In this document: positions 41,971 through 51,804 of the stretch, one piece after another | How positions within the stretch are numbered: position 1 is the first letter of the stretch | Layout of the letters: each line of letters begins with the position of its first letter | From: JADKFD01 sp050250665 | Lineage (GTDB): Bacteria; Pseudomonadota; Gammaproteobacteria; Xanthomonadales; SZUA-5 | Direction: 5' to 3' | NCBI GenBank assembly: GCA_050250665.1 | Contig: JBFWOF010000025.1 | Span: forward strand, 25,371-89,370 | DNA length: 64,000 nt | Notes under the pieces: generated by a model | Seen by the model: the letters and a program-made list of their open reading frames with translations, nothing else | What the model was told of the DNA's origin: nothing | Databases searched by the model: none | Translations under genes and position numbers: made by a program

Positions 41971-43194
41971 ATGAACCACTACTGCGAACAATGCGATTTC
42001 GTCATCGAGCTGGCCCGGCGCCTGCACGAAGCAGGCTCCACCGCGCCGCGTCTGGAAGACGTGATCAACTCGGTCAGCCGCAAGCTGGGGCTGGATACTC
42101 ATATCTGGTCGAGTCCGACGGCGATCATCGCCACGGTGCGGCCGATCGGGGCCGAAGGCGATCAGCAGACGCTGACCCGTGTGGTCCGGCTGGCGCCCGG
42201 TGATATCCATCTGCGCCGTCTCTGGCGGGTGGACGACATTGCCGAGCGTGTGGCGCGCGGCGAGTACTCGGCAGCCGAAGGCATGCGTGCCCTGGCCCAG
42301 GCCGCCCAGCCAGACTCCGAACGACGCCAGTGGCTGGAAACCGTATTCGGCTTTCTGCTGGCCTCGGCGGGTGTGGCCGGCCTGCTCAAGGGCAGCCCGG
42401 CCGACATCGTCAGCGCTGCTGCGCTGGGTCTGATGCTGGGCGTACTGGCGCAGCTGGCGCCGACGCGACCGCGACTGGCCGCCACCTTTGAAGCCCTGGC
42501 GGCTTTCCTGGTGGCGCTGATGACTGCGTTCATTGCCTACGCCTGGACCCCCATTTCGCCGCTGGTGCTGACCGCCGGTCTGATCGTGCTGCTGCCCGGC
42601 CTGTCGCTGACCACCGCTGCCGCCGAAGTCGCGACCCAGCATCTGGTCTCGGGCACCGCGCGGTTCGCCGGTGCCGTGGCGGTGCTGTTGAAACTGGCTT
42701 TCGGAGCCTTGCTGGGGTCGCGGCTGGCGGCCGCGCTCGGTTGGAGCGCCCCCGATGCCATGGCGCACCTGCAGGCACCCTGGGTGGAAGTGGTCTCGCT
42801 GGTCACAGCCGCGACCGCCTTTGCGCTGCTGTTCAAGGCCCGTATCCGCGACTGGTGGGTGGTGTTCCTGGCCGCCGGCATCAGCTATCTGACCACCCGC
42901 TTTGCCAGTCCCGCACTGGGCGCCGAACTCGGTCTATTCATCGCCGCCTTCATCATCACCGTGCTCAGCAACCTCTACGCCCGCTGGTCCAACCGCCCCG
43001 GAGCCACCTTCCGCCTGCCCGGTCTGATCCTGCTGGTCCCCGGCTCGGTCGGCTTCCGCAGCCTGACCTTCGTCTTCGAGAAGGACGTGTTTCTGGGCCT
43101 GGACACCGCCTTCAGCGTAGTCACCCTGATCGCCGCCCTGGTGGCCGGCCTGCTGCTCGGCAACAGCGTGGTGCCGCCGCGGGCGGGGATGTAG
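41971..43194 (+). CDS. ThrE-type threonine/serine exporter family protein
   Basis: 407 residues. An N-terminal hydrophilic domain (FVIELARRLHEAGSTAPRLEDVINSVSRKLGL, about 8-120) precedes about ten transmembrane helices, comprising the ThrE domain (VFGFLLASAGVAGLLKG...) and the ThrE_2-like C-terminal half (RLPGLILLVPGSVGFRS). Homologues export L-threonine and L-serine using the proton gradient. The ATG at 41971 is preferred; an in-frame TTG at 41932 would add 13 residues. Confidence 0.88.
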   Translation: MNHYCEQCDFVIELARRLHEAGSTAPRLEDVINSVSRKLGLDTHIWSSPTAIIATVRPIGAEGDQQTLTRVVRLAPGDIHLRRLWRVDDIAERVARGEYSAAEGMRALAQAAQPDSERRQWLETVFGFLLASAGVAGLLKGSPADIVSAAALGLMLGVLAQLAPTRPRLAATFEALAAFLVALMTAFIAYAWTPISPLVLTAGLIVLLPGLSLTTAAAEVATQHLVSGTARFAGAVAVLLKLAFGALLGSRLAAALGWSAPDAMAHLQAPWVEVVSLVTAATAFALLFKARIRDWWVVFLAAGISYLTTRFASPALGAELGLFIAAFIITVLSNLYARWSNRPGATFRLPGLILLVPGSVGFRSLTFVFEKDVFLGLDTAFSVVTLIAALVAGLLLGNSVVPPRAGM

Positions 43195-43202
43195 GTGAAG
43201 CG

Positions 43203-43268
43203 GGTTGTTGGTTGTTGGTTGTCGGTTGTCGGTTGTCGGTTGTCGGTTGTCGGTTGTCGGTTGTCGGT
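43203..43268. repeat. Heptamer array GGTTGTY x9
   Basis: Two GGTTGTT units followed by about seven GGTTGTC units, eight bases after the exporter stop. A single GTCCAGAC hairpin with GTGG foot follows at 43299-43324. Confidence 0.92.
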
Positions 43269-43360
43269 AAAAGCGCGGCGCGGCAAGTCCCGGCTGTTGT
43301 GGGTCCAGACTTGTCTGGACGCTTCCATGACCTTTGGACCAAATGCGTAAATCGTCCGAA

Positions 43361-43540
43361 GAGCGGCAAAACGTCAAACGTAAAACGTCAACTTGAAGCT
43401 CGCACTCCGACGCCTGTGGGAGCGGACTTCGTCCGCGAACAAGCTCGCGGACTCATGAAGTCGGCCGTCGCGGACAGAGTCCGCTCCCATAGGTCATCAG
43501 CGGCGAGCTCTGATTGACGTTTCACGTTTGACGTTTTACC
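43361..43540. mobile_element. Element with ACGTCAA heptamer inverted ends, copy 3
   Basis: The ends are ACGTCAA/ACGTAAA units (43370-43392) and TTGACGTTTCACGTTTGACG (43514-43539). The interior is an inverted pair of GTGGGAGCGGACTTCGTCCGC-type hairpins. No gene was seen in 43195-43574. Confidence 0.75.
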
Positions 43541-43574
43541 TGAAGTGCCGAATGACTCCGACGTGGCCGAATCG

Positions 43575-45548
43575 CTATGCACCTAACAATGCCCTGATCG
43601 CATCCAGATGCGGCCTGGCGGCGACGGCTTTTTCCTCGGCGGTCTTGACGGTCTTCTCGTCCTTGCCCACCCAGCGCACCTCGCTGTCGGGCATTTCCAT
43701 CAGGAAACGGCTGGGTTCCGGGCATTCCTCGCGGCCGTAGCGGCTGCGCACGCGGCAGTAGGACAGGGTCAGGGTTTCCTTGGCGCGGGTCATGCCGACG
43801 TAGAACAGGCGCCGCTCCTCATCCAGACGCCCTTCGTCCAGCGAGGACACATGTGGCAGCAAACCGTCTTCGCAGCCGACCAGGAACACGTGGCGGAACT
43901 CCAGTCCCTTGGCGCTGTGCAGGGTCATCAGGCGCACCCGGTCGCCGGGTTCGTCGTCCTGACTCTCCAGCATCAGCTGGGTCAGCAGGGCGCCGAGTGA
44001 GTTCTCGCGGCGATCGCCGATCCACTCCAGAAAGGCCTGCACCTGGGCCTGGCGCCGCTCTGCCATTTCCGGGCGCTTGCTGTCCTCGCGCCAGTGCTGG
44101 ATCAGTCCCGATTCGCGGATCAGCTGTTCGATCAGGGCCCGCGGACGCACGCTGCTGCTGAGCTTGCGCCAGGCCTCCAACTGTTCGGCAAAGGCCGACA
44201 GAGCGCGCGCGGCGCGCGGCGTCAGGGTCGCCAGCAGCGTCTGCGATCCGGCCGCCTTGGCCAGCGGCAGGCCGCGACTGCGGGCGGCCTGGGCCAGTTT
44301 CTCCAGCGTCGCCGCGCCGACATCGCGACGCGGCGTCGCCACCGCGCGGACGAAGGCGGCATCGTCCTCGGGGTTGGCCAGCAGCCGCAGGTAGGCCATC
44401 ACATCCTTGATCTCCTGGCGATCAAAGAAGGAAGTCGCGCCCGACAGGTGATAGGGCACCTTGAGCACTCGGAGTGCCAGTTCCAGTGACCGTGCCTGAT
44501 GGTTGCCGCGGAAGAGCACCGCGAAATCGCGTGGCGTGCACTTGTCGATCAGCTGGCGATGGCTGATCTCGGCCGCCACGAACTCGGCCTCATCGGTATC
44601 GCTGCCGCGGGCGACGATACGGATCGGATCGCCGTCGGGCAGCGCGCTCCAGAGCTTCTTCGGATGCAGATGCGGGTTCTGGCCGATCACCGCATTGGCG
44701 GCACGCAGGATGCGCTGGGCGCAGCGATAGTTCTGCTCCAGCTTGACGATCTTCAGATGGGGATAGTCCTGACCCAGCTGCGCCAGATTCTCCGGATTGG
44801 CACCGCGCCAGGCGTAGATCGACTGGTCGTCATCCCCCACCGCCGTGAACAATCCACGCTCACCGGCCAGCAGCCGCAGCAGGCGGTACTGGGTGTCGTT
44901 GGTGTCCTGGTACTCGTCCACCAGCAGATAGCGATACTTGCGCTGCCACTTGGCGCGCACCTCGGCATCGGCCTCCAGCACCCGCACTGGCAGCGCGATC
45001 AGATCATCGAAATCCACCGCATTGAAGGCGGTCAGGCGCTGGGCGTAGCTGGCATAGAGTTCGGCCGCTTCGCGCTCGCGCGGGGTTTGCGAGGCGGCCA
45101 GTGCCTGTGTCGGGTTCAGACCGCGGTTCTTGGCATGGCCGATCAGCTGGCGCCAGCGATCCAGCACATCGTTGCCGGTGCCCTTGGGCGCCAGATCCTT
45201 GACCAAGGCGCGGGCGTCGTCCTCACCCAGAATCGAGAATCCGCGACGCAGACCCACATGGGCGCATTCGATCTCCAGAAAGCGCATGCCCAGCGCATGG
45301 AAGGTCGACACCGTCAGACCCTCACTGCCGCCCTCGCCCAGCAGCCGCGCCGCGCGCTCACGCATTTCCCGGGCGGCCTTGTTGGTAAAGGTGATCGCCG
45401 CGATCTCGTTGATGTTGTACAGCCCCGAACGGACCAGATGCACGATCTTCTGGGTGATCACGCTGGTCTTTCCCGACCCGGCGCCCGCCAGCACCAGCAG
45501 CGGACCATCCAGATAGCGCACGGCTTCCTGTTGTTGCGGATTGAGCAT
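43575..45548 (-). CDS. rep: ATP-dependent DNA helicase Rep
   Basis: 657 residues, a superfamily 1A helicase. It starts MLNPQQQEAVRYLDGPLLVLAGAGSGKT (Walker A 21-28), followed by AAITFTNKAAREMRERA, DEYQDTNDTQYRLL (Walker B), GDDDQSIYAWRGA, LEQNYR, VRLMTLHSAKGLEFRHVFL and YVGMTRAKETL. The length and LNPQQ start fit Rep more than UvrD. It removes proteins ahead of replication forks. It is monocistronic; the large repeat-filled gap lies upstream. Confidence 0.93.
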   Translation of the reverse strand: MLNPQQQEAVRYLDGPLLVLAGAGSGKTSVITQKIVHLVRSGLYNINEIAAITFTNKAAREMRERAARLLGEGGSEGLTVSTFHALGMRFLEIECAHVGLRRGFSILGEDDARALVKDLAPKGTGNDVLDRWRQLIGHAKNRGLNPTQALAASQTPREREAAELYASYAQRLTAFNAVDFDDLIALPVRVLEADAEVRAKWQRKYRYLLVDEYQDTNDTQYRLLRLLAGERGLFTAVGDDDQSIYAWRGANPENLAQLGQDYPHLKIVKLEQNYRCAQRILRAANAVIGQNPHLHPKKLWSALPDGDPIRIVARGSDTDEAEFVAAEISHRQLIDKCTPRDFAVLFRGNHQARSLELALRVLKVPYHLSGATSFFDRQEIKDVMAYLRLLANPEDDAAFVRAVATPRRDVGAATLEKLAQAARSRGLPLAKAAGSQTLLATLTPRAARALSAFAEQLEAWRKLSSSVRPRALIEQLIRESGLIQHWREDSKRPEMAERRQAQVQAFLEWIGDRRENSLGALLTQLMLESQDDEPGDRVRLMTLHSAKGLEFRHVFLVGCEDGLLPHVSSLDEGRLDEERRLFYVGMTRAKETLTLSYCRVRSRYGREECPEPSRFLMEMPDSEVRWVGKDEKTVKTAEEKAVAARPHLDAIRALLGA

Positions 45549-45655
45549 CGGTGGGCAGCTGGGGTTCGCAGGCGGGGGTGGCGAGTCTAGCCCGGTAGGA
45601 GCGACCTTGCGTCGCGACCCGTGGCGATAACCGGGAACTGCGGCGGGCCGGGGGC

Positions 45656-46241
45656 AGAAGCCGGACGCAGAGAACGCAAAGGAAAAGCAGAAAGGACGCA
45701 GAGCAGAGCAGGATCAGGTCAGACCGGCGAATGGCACCCGGCGAATGGCCGGCTGTTGTGGGTCCGGACTCGTACGGACACTCTGCGCTCTCCATGAACC
45801 CATGCCGTAAGTCATTGATTTGCCGCAATGGTCCCTTCGCCCCGCTTGCGGGGAGAAGGTCGGTCCGAAGGACCCGGATGAGGGGCGCTTTTGACAGGAC
45901 ACGCGCTGTCCGAAAGGCCCCCGCACCTGTCGCCTGCGGCGACATCCTGCCCGGCACATCGGCGTTGCCGATGTGCGTTCGGATGGACGCGAACCTTTCG
46001 GTCCGCAAGCGTCCATGCTCACCCCCGCAAGCGGGGCGAGGAACCCAATCCGGTTCATGGCCCGCGCGCAGTTTCGGGCCGAAACAGGTGGCTCGCAATG
46101 ACGCCGGCTTGTTGCCCAAATTAAGCGGCAGGCCGAAAAGTTTGGCCCGTGATTACGATCCTTTCGGGGCGTCTCGAAGATCTGAACGCTCTTCTCCGTG
46201 TTCTCTCTGCTTTTCCTTTGCGTTCTCTGCGTCCAGCTTCT
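45656..46241. mobile_element. Composite element with 45-bp AG-rich inverted ends
   Basis: The left end 45656-45700 contains GGACGCAGAGAACGCAAAGG. The right end 46197-46241 is its inverted copy, with roughly 40 of 45 positions kept. Inside are a diverged GTCCGGAC hairpin (45758-45778), CCCGCTTGCGGGG-type hairpins, and a GTTCATGGCC/GGCTCGCAATGACGCC segment (46054-46104). No gene was seen. Outside left is a GTAGGAGCGACCTTGCGTCGC REP (45597). Confidence 0.65.
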
Positions 46242-46337
46242 GGCTACGACCTGCCTCGGGATAGGACGGTCGCGGCGCCGGTCGCGCCGCAAGGGCGATC
46301 CCCCGTGCCCCGCCATTGGCGTTACCGATTGCAACGT

Positions 46338-46588
46338 CTAGCCCGCATCTCTCACACCTGTTGCGGAAGATCGCGCAGGGCTTTGCACCGAGGGCGAGGC
46401 GCGAGGAGGAGGAATGGTTGTTCCATTGCGACGACGAGCAACGCAGCCATCGGTGCAAAGAACCAGCGAGGGCCGCAAAGCGGGCGGATGCAGGCGTACA
46501 TCCTGCGATTGCCGCAAGAGCTGAATCGAGCATACGCCACAAAGGAATCAGGGCATCTGCACGCGCAGGTGTGAGAAATGCGGGCTAG
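46338..46588 (+). mobile_element. MITE-like structured element, copy B
   Basis: The 23-bp inverted ends (CTAGCCCGCATCTCTCACAC... at 46338, complement at 46566-46588) match at 22 positions. A nested hairpin 46361-46478 has arms TTGCGG/CCGCAA and CTTTGCACCGA/TCGGTGCAAAG. The core 46392-46448 resembles copy A (7567-7622), and an 87-bp spacer precedes the right end. It lies 40 bp upstream of the M16 protease gene. Confidence 0.7.
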
Positions 46589-46628
46589 CATCGGCCGCCC
46601 CCGCGCCTGTCGCCATCGAGACTCATCC

Positions 46629-49364
46629 ATGCGCTTGAAACTGATTGTTGGCCTGTCGGCCCTGCTGTTCGGCGCTGCCGCGCCGGCGACCGATACGCTG
46701 ATTCCCTACGAGAAGTTCCAGCTCGACAACGGCCTGACCGTGATCGTGCATCAGGACATCAAGGCGCCGGTGATTGCGGTGTCGATGTGGTACCACGTCG
46801 GCTCCAAGGACGAGAAGCCGGGCCGTACCGGTTTTGCCCATCTGTTCGAACACCTGATGTTCCAGAAGACCGAGAACCACGACGGCGAGTACTTCGAGCC
46901 CTTCGAGAAGGTCGGCGCCACCGACATGAACGGCACCACCTCGCTGGATCGCACCAACTACTTCCAGACGGTGCCGAAGACGGCGCTGGACATGGCGCTG
47001 TGGATGGAATCGGACCGCATGGGCCATTTGCTCGGTGCCATCGATCAGGCGGCGCTGGACGAGCAGCGTGGTGTGGTCAAGAACGAGAAGCGCCAGGGCG
47101 AGAATCAGCCCTATGGCCGGGTCATGGAGGCACTGCAGAAGGCCAGTTTTCCGGAGGGTCACCCGTACCGTTGGGAAACCATCGGTTCGATGGAGGACCT
47201 GTCGGCAGCATCACTGGACGACGTCAAGCTCTGGTTCGAAACCTATTACGGCGCCGCCAACGCCACGCTGGTGCTGGCCGGTGACATCGATGTGGCCACG
47301 GCGCGAGACAAGGTTCAGCGCTATTTCGGCGACATCCCTTCCGGCCCGCCGGTGGCAAGGCTGGAATCCTGGGTCGCCGCGCGCACCAGCAGCACCCGCG
47401 AGGTGATGTACGACCGCGTCGCTCAGGCACGCCTGGACAAGGTCTGGAACTACGCCGAGCGCGGCACGCCCGATGCCGATTTCATGGAAATGGCGGCGCG
47501 CATCCTTGGCGGCGGCAAGACCTCGCGGCTATACGCGCGTCTGGTCTATCGCGATCAGATTGCCGATAGCGTCGGGGCATTTCCGCAGGCGCTGGAATTG
47601 GCGAGCATGTTTTTCATCGAGGCCGACGTCAAGACCGGCGTCGCCATTGCCACGGTCGAGCAGGCGATCAACGAGGAGGTCGCGCGATTCCTGGCCGAAG
47701 GCCCGACCGCTGAAGAACTCAAGCGCGCCAAGATCGAGATCAAGAGCGAAGTGGTGCGCGGGCTGGAGAAGGTGGGTGGCTTTTCCGGCAAGGCCGGTGT
47801 GCTGGCCGAGTGCCAGGTGTACGACGCTGATCCGGATTGCTATCAGGCGTCGCTGGATCGTCTGGCCGCCGCCACCCCGGCGCAGGTTCGCGACGCTGCA
47901 AGACGCTGGTTGACGCAGGGCGATCACACCCTGGAAGTACGCCCCTTTGGCAACTACAAGGCGGCAGAAGCGGGAGCTGTTGATCGCAGCCTGGGCGTGC
48001 CCACCGTTGCCGACTTCCCGGAAGTCGACTTCCCTGTGCTGCAGCATGCCAGGCTGAAGAACGGTATCGAAGTGGTGCTGGCTGCACGTTCCAGCATTCC
48101 GATCATCAATGTGGAACTGCTGTTCGGCGCTGGATCCTCGGGCGACCGCGGGCGCCCCTTGGGCACGGCTGAGTTCACCTACGGCATGCTCGACGAGGGT
48201 GCCGAAGGCAAGAATCCACTCGAGATCGCCGCTGCGGTCGATAGCCTGGGGGCGCAGCTCTATACCGGCGCCGGCCTCGATAACGGCTACGCCGGCGTCT
48301 CAGCGCTCAGCGAGCAGCTGGACCCCTCGCTGGCATTGCTTGCCAGTATTGTGCGCAAGGCCGATTTCAAGCCGGAAGACATCGAACGCGTGCGCAAGCA
48401 GTGGCTGGCCGGCATCGCCCAGGAAAAGAGCCAGCCCTTCGGGCTAGGCCTGCGCATCCTGCCGCCGCTGTTGTTCGGCGCCGATCATCCCTACGGCGTG
48501 CCGTTCTCGGGCAGCGGCACCGAAGCCAGCCTTGCGGCCATCACCCGCGACGATCTGATCGCCTATCGCAGCGATTTCCTGCGCCCCGACAATGTGCGCA
48601 TTCTGGTGGCCGGAGACACCACGCTGGCGGCCATCGTGCCGGCATTGGAGCAGCACTTCGGTGACTGGACGCCGCCCGCGAGCCCGAAGCCCGTGATCGA
48701 GATTCCCGTCGTCGCGGCGCAGACCAAGCCGCGCGTGTTCCTGATCCATCGCGCCGAAGCGCAGCAGACCCTGATTCTGGCAGGCCTGCTCGGACCCGAC
48801 GGTCGGGTCGAAAACAACACTGCGATCGGCACCATGAACGACATCCTCGGCGGCACCTTCACCTCGCGTCTGAACATGAATCTGCGCGAGGACAAGCACT
48901 GGAGCTATGGCGTCGGCGTGGCCATGCCGAGCGCGCGCGGACAGCGTCCGTGGATCACTTACGCGCCGGTGCAGACTGACAAGACCGCCGAATCGGTGAC
49001 CGAGATCCGCAAGGAACTGAGCGCGTATCTGGGCGACAAGCTGGCCACCGAAGAGGAACTCGACAAACTCAAGGCTGGAGATGTGCGCTCGCTGCCAGGC
49101 GCCTACGAGACCATAGGCGATGTTCAGGGCGCGGTGCGGAGCATCCTGCAATTCGATCGACCCGACGACTGGGTGGCCACGGCCAAGCAGCGCATCGAAG
49201 CACAGACGCTGGCTGACATCCATGCTGCCGCCAGGCAGGTGATCCAGCAGGACAGCCTGACCTGGGTGATTGTCGGCGACCTCAGCAAGATCGAAGCCGG
49301 TGTGCGCGCCCTGAACCTCGGCGAGGTCCAGGTGGTCGACGAGGACGGACAGCCGCTGCGCTAG
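46629..49364 (+). CDS. M16 family zinc metallopeptidase, periplasmic
   Basis: 911 residues. The signal peptide (RLKLIVGLSALLFGAAAPA) is followed by the active M16 unit with the inverted zinc motif HLFEH (His71, Glu74, His75) and the downstream LDEQRGVVKNEKRQ carrying the third ligand. A second, inactive M16 half (about 480-911) begins near VLQHARLKNGIEVVLAARSS. The double-unit form resembles pitrilysin-like or PqqL-like proteases that degrade peptides in the periplasm. The ATG at 46629 is chosen for the signal peptide. Confidence 0.93.
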   Translation: MRLKLIVGLSALLFGAAAPATDTLIPYEKFQLDNGLTVIVHQDIKAPVIAVSMWYHVGSKDEKPGRTGFAHLFEHLMFQKTENHDGEYFEPFEKVGATDMNGTTSLDRTNYFQTVPKTALDMALWMESDRMGHLLGAIDQAALDEQRGVVKNEKRQGENQPYGRVMEALQKASFPEGHPYRWETIGSMEDLSAASLDDVKLWFETYYGAANATLVLAGDIDVATARDKVQRYFGDIPSGPPVARLESWVAARTSSTREVMYDRVAQARLDKVWNYAERGTPDADFMEMAARILGGGKTSRLYARLVYRDQIADSVGAFPQALELASMFFIEADVKTGVAIATVEQAINEEVARFLAEGPTAEELKRAKIEIKSEVVRGLEKVGGFSGKAGVLAECQVYDADPDCYQASLDRLAAATPAQVRDAARRWLTQGDHTLEVRPFGNYKAAEAGAVDRSLGVPTVADFPEVDFPVLQHARLKNGIEVVLAARSSIPIINVELLFGAGSSGDRGRPLGTAEFTYGMLDEGAEGKNPLEIAAAVDSLGAQLYTGAGLDNGYAGVSALSEQLDPSLALLASIVRKADFKPEDIERVRKQWLAGIAQEKSQPFGLGLRILPPLLFGADHPYGVPFSGSGTEASLAAITRDDLIAYRSDFLRPDNVRILVAGDTTLAAIVPALEQHFGDWTPPASPKPVIEIPVVAAQTKPRVFLIHRAEAQQTLILAGLLGPDGRVENNTAIGTMNDILGGTFTSRLNMNLREDKHWSYGVGVAMPSARGQRPWITYAPVQTDKTAESVTEIRKELSAYLGDKLATEEELDKLKAGDVRSLPGAYETIGDVQGAVRSILQFDRPDDWVATAKQRIEAQTLADIHAAARQVIQQDSLTWVIVGDLSKIEAGVRALNLGEVQVVDEDGQPLR

Positions 49365-49421
49365 TCAGACCAGCCACAGGGGCTGCAGCCGCAGCCCCTG
49401 TGGGAGTCCCGGTCGCACCTG

Positions 49422-49700
49422 GCGGTGCGCTTATTCGCGCATCAAACCGTGCAGGTAGGTCTGCGTCTGTGGGAGCGGATTCATCCGCGACACCAGGCCC
49501 TGTAGAGCCAGAGCATCGCGGGCAGAGCCCGCTCCCACAGATCGCAGCCTGCTGTGGGAGCGGATGCATCCGCGACCGGCGATGCCAGCAGCAGCTGCTC
49601 CCGCTGTGAGCGTGTGCTCGACGCGGCGAAAGGGCGCCCCCGCACGTAGCCCCGCTCGCCTGAAGGAGCGCCCTTGCGGCGCGACCTCCATCCCACGCCA
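49422..49700. repeat. GTGGGAGCGG REP cluster
   Basis: Three hairpins of the GTGGGAGCGGATTCATCCGC family (49469-49492, inverted copy 49515-49540, 49553-49576) are preceded by the GCGCTTATTCGCGCATCAAA segment and followed by a degenerate GAAGGAGCGCCCTTGCGGCGC. No gene lies in 49365-49857. Confidence 0.8.
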
Positions 49701-49726
49701 CCCTGCCATCAGTCACGATGCCCGAG

Positions 49727-49740
49727 GTGACGATCGTCAC
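49727..49740. promoter_or_regulatory. Palindrome GTGACGATCGTCAC, candidate operator
   Basis: A perfect 14-bp palindrome 118 bp upstream of the efflux operon start. A related half (GTCACGATG, 49712) lies next to it. Its position and symmetry suit a TetR- or MarR-type repressor site. No regulator gene lies in the window near it. Confidence 0.4.
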
Positions 49741-49857
49741 TAATGCCCCGGCAGGATTTGCTGGAGCCTTGATCACACAGTGGCAAGTGGCCGAGTGCAA
49801 ACCCGCGACGCCCAGCTGTGCGAGCATGTATGCATCCAAAGGTGACCGAACACATTC

Positions 49858-51095
49858 ATGAGTCAGACTGATCTGCTGGGCCAATTGCAAATCGACCGCA
49901 GCGCTCGCGATGAAGCGCCTCCACGCAGCGGCGGTGTGCCGTGGTGGGTGTTGCTGCTGGTGATCGCCGTCGGTGCCGGTGCCTGGTGGTTCCTGGGCCG
50001 CGCGCCTGCGGCGATCAGCGTCAAGACGGCGCTGGTGCAAGCAGCGAGCGCTGCTCCGGTGTCGAGCTCGGTGCTGGATGCCTCCGGCTATGTGGTCGCG
50101 CGGCGTCAGGCCACGGTGTCCTCGAAGGTCACCGGCAAGGTGGAAACCGTGCTGATCGAGGAAGGCATGCGGGTCGAGGAGGGCCAGATACTGGCGACGC
50201 TGGACGACACCCAGCAGAGCGCGCAGCTGGCGCTGTCGCAGGCCCAGCTGTCCAGCGCCCGCTCGCAGCTGGCCGAGATCGAGGCCAGTCTGCGCCAGGC
50301 CCAGGCCGACTACCAACGCCAGCAGGAAATCTACGCCCGCAAGCTGGGTACCGCGGCGCAGCTCGATGCCGCCCGGGCAGCCGCGGAGACCTTGAGCGCG
50401 CGACTGGCCAGTCAGCGCCGGCAGATCAAGGTGGCCGAGGAATCGCTGGCCTTGTCGCAGGTGTCGATGGATGACACCGTGGTGCGCGCACCCTTTGCCG
50501 GCGTGATCATTGCCAAGGCCGCACAGCCGGGAGAGATGATCTCGCCGATCAGCGCCGGTGGTGGCTTTACCCGCACCGGCATCGGCACCGTGGTCGACAT
50601 GGATTCGCTCGAGGTCGAAGTCGATGTCAACGAGGCCTTCATCGGGCGCGTGCAGGACGGCATGCCGATCGAGGCCACGCTGAATGCTTATCCGGACTGG
50701 AAGATTCCGGGTGACGTGATTGCCGTGATTCCGGCGGCGGATCGCACCAAGGCCACGGTGCGGGTGCGCGTCAGCCTGGGGGTGAAGGATCCGCGGATCG
50801 TCCCCGAAATGGGCGTGCGCGTGCGCTTCCTGGAATCACGAGCCAAGGCCGATGAGCCGAAGAAGCCACAACTGAGTGGCGTGCTGGTGCCGAGGTCAGC
50901 GGTCGTGGAAGCCGAGGGCAAGGCCCGGGTCTATGTGGTCGAGAACGAACGCGCCAGTCTGCGCGAGGTCAGCGCCGGCGCCACCATTGCCGATTTTCGC
51001 AATATCACCGCCGGCCTTGTGGCTGGCCAGACCGTGATTGTCGACCCACCGGCAGATCTTGCCGATGGCGCCGCGGTCACCAAGGAGTCCAAGCC

Positions 51096-51099
<4 letters not shown>
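49858..51099 (+). CDS. ABC export system periplasmic adaptor (MacA/HlyD-like)
   Basis: 413 residues. A cytoplasmic N-terminal stretch, one transmembrane helix (WWVLLLVIAVGAGAWWFLG, about 25-43), a biotinyl-lipoyl-like half (SGYVVARRQATVSSKVTGKVETVLIEEGMRVEEGQILATLDD), an alpha-helical hairpin (about 120-205; heptads rich in Gln/Ala), the second lipoyl half (VRAPFAGVI) and beta-barrel/membrane-proximal domains follow in order. It links inner-membrane permeases to an outer-membrane channel. It is the first of four overlapping or adjacent genes; its stop overlaps the ATPase start (ATGA). Confidence 0.92.
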
Positions 51100-51794
<695 letters not shown>

Positions 51795-51804
51795 GGAGCA
51801 GATC

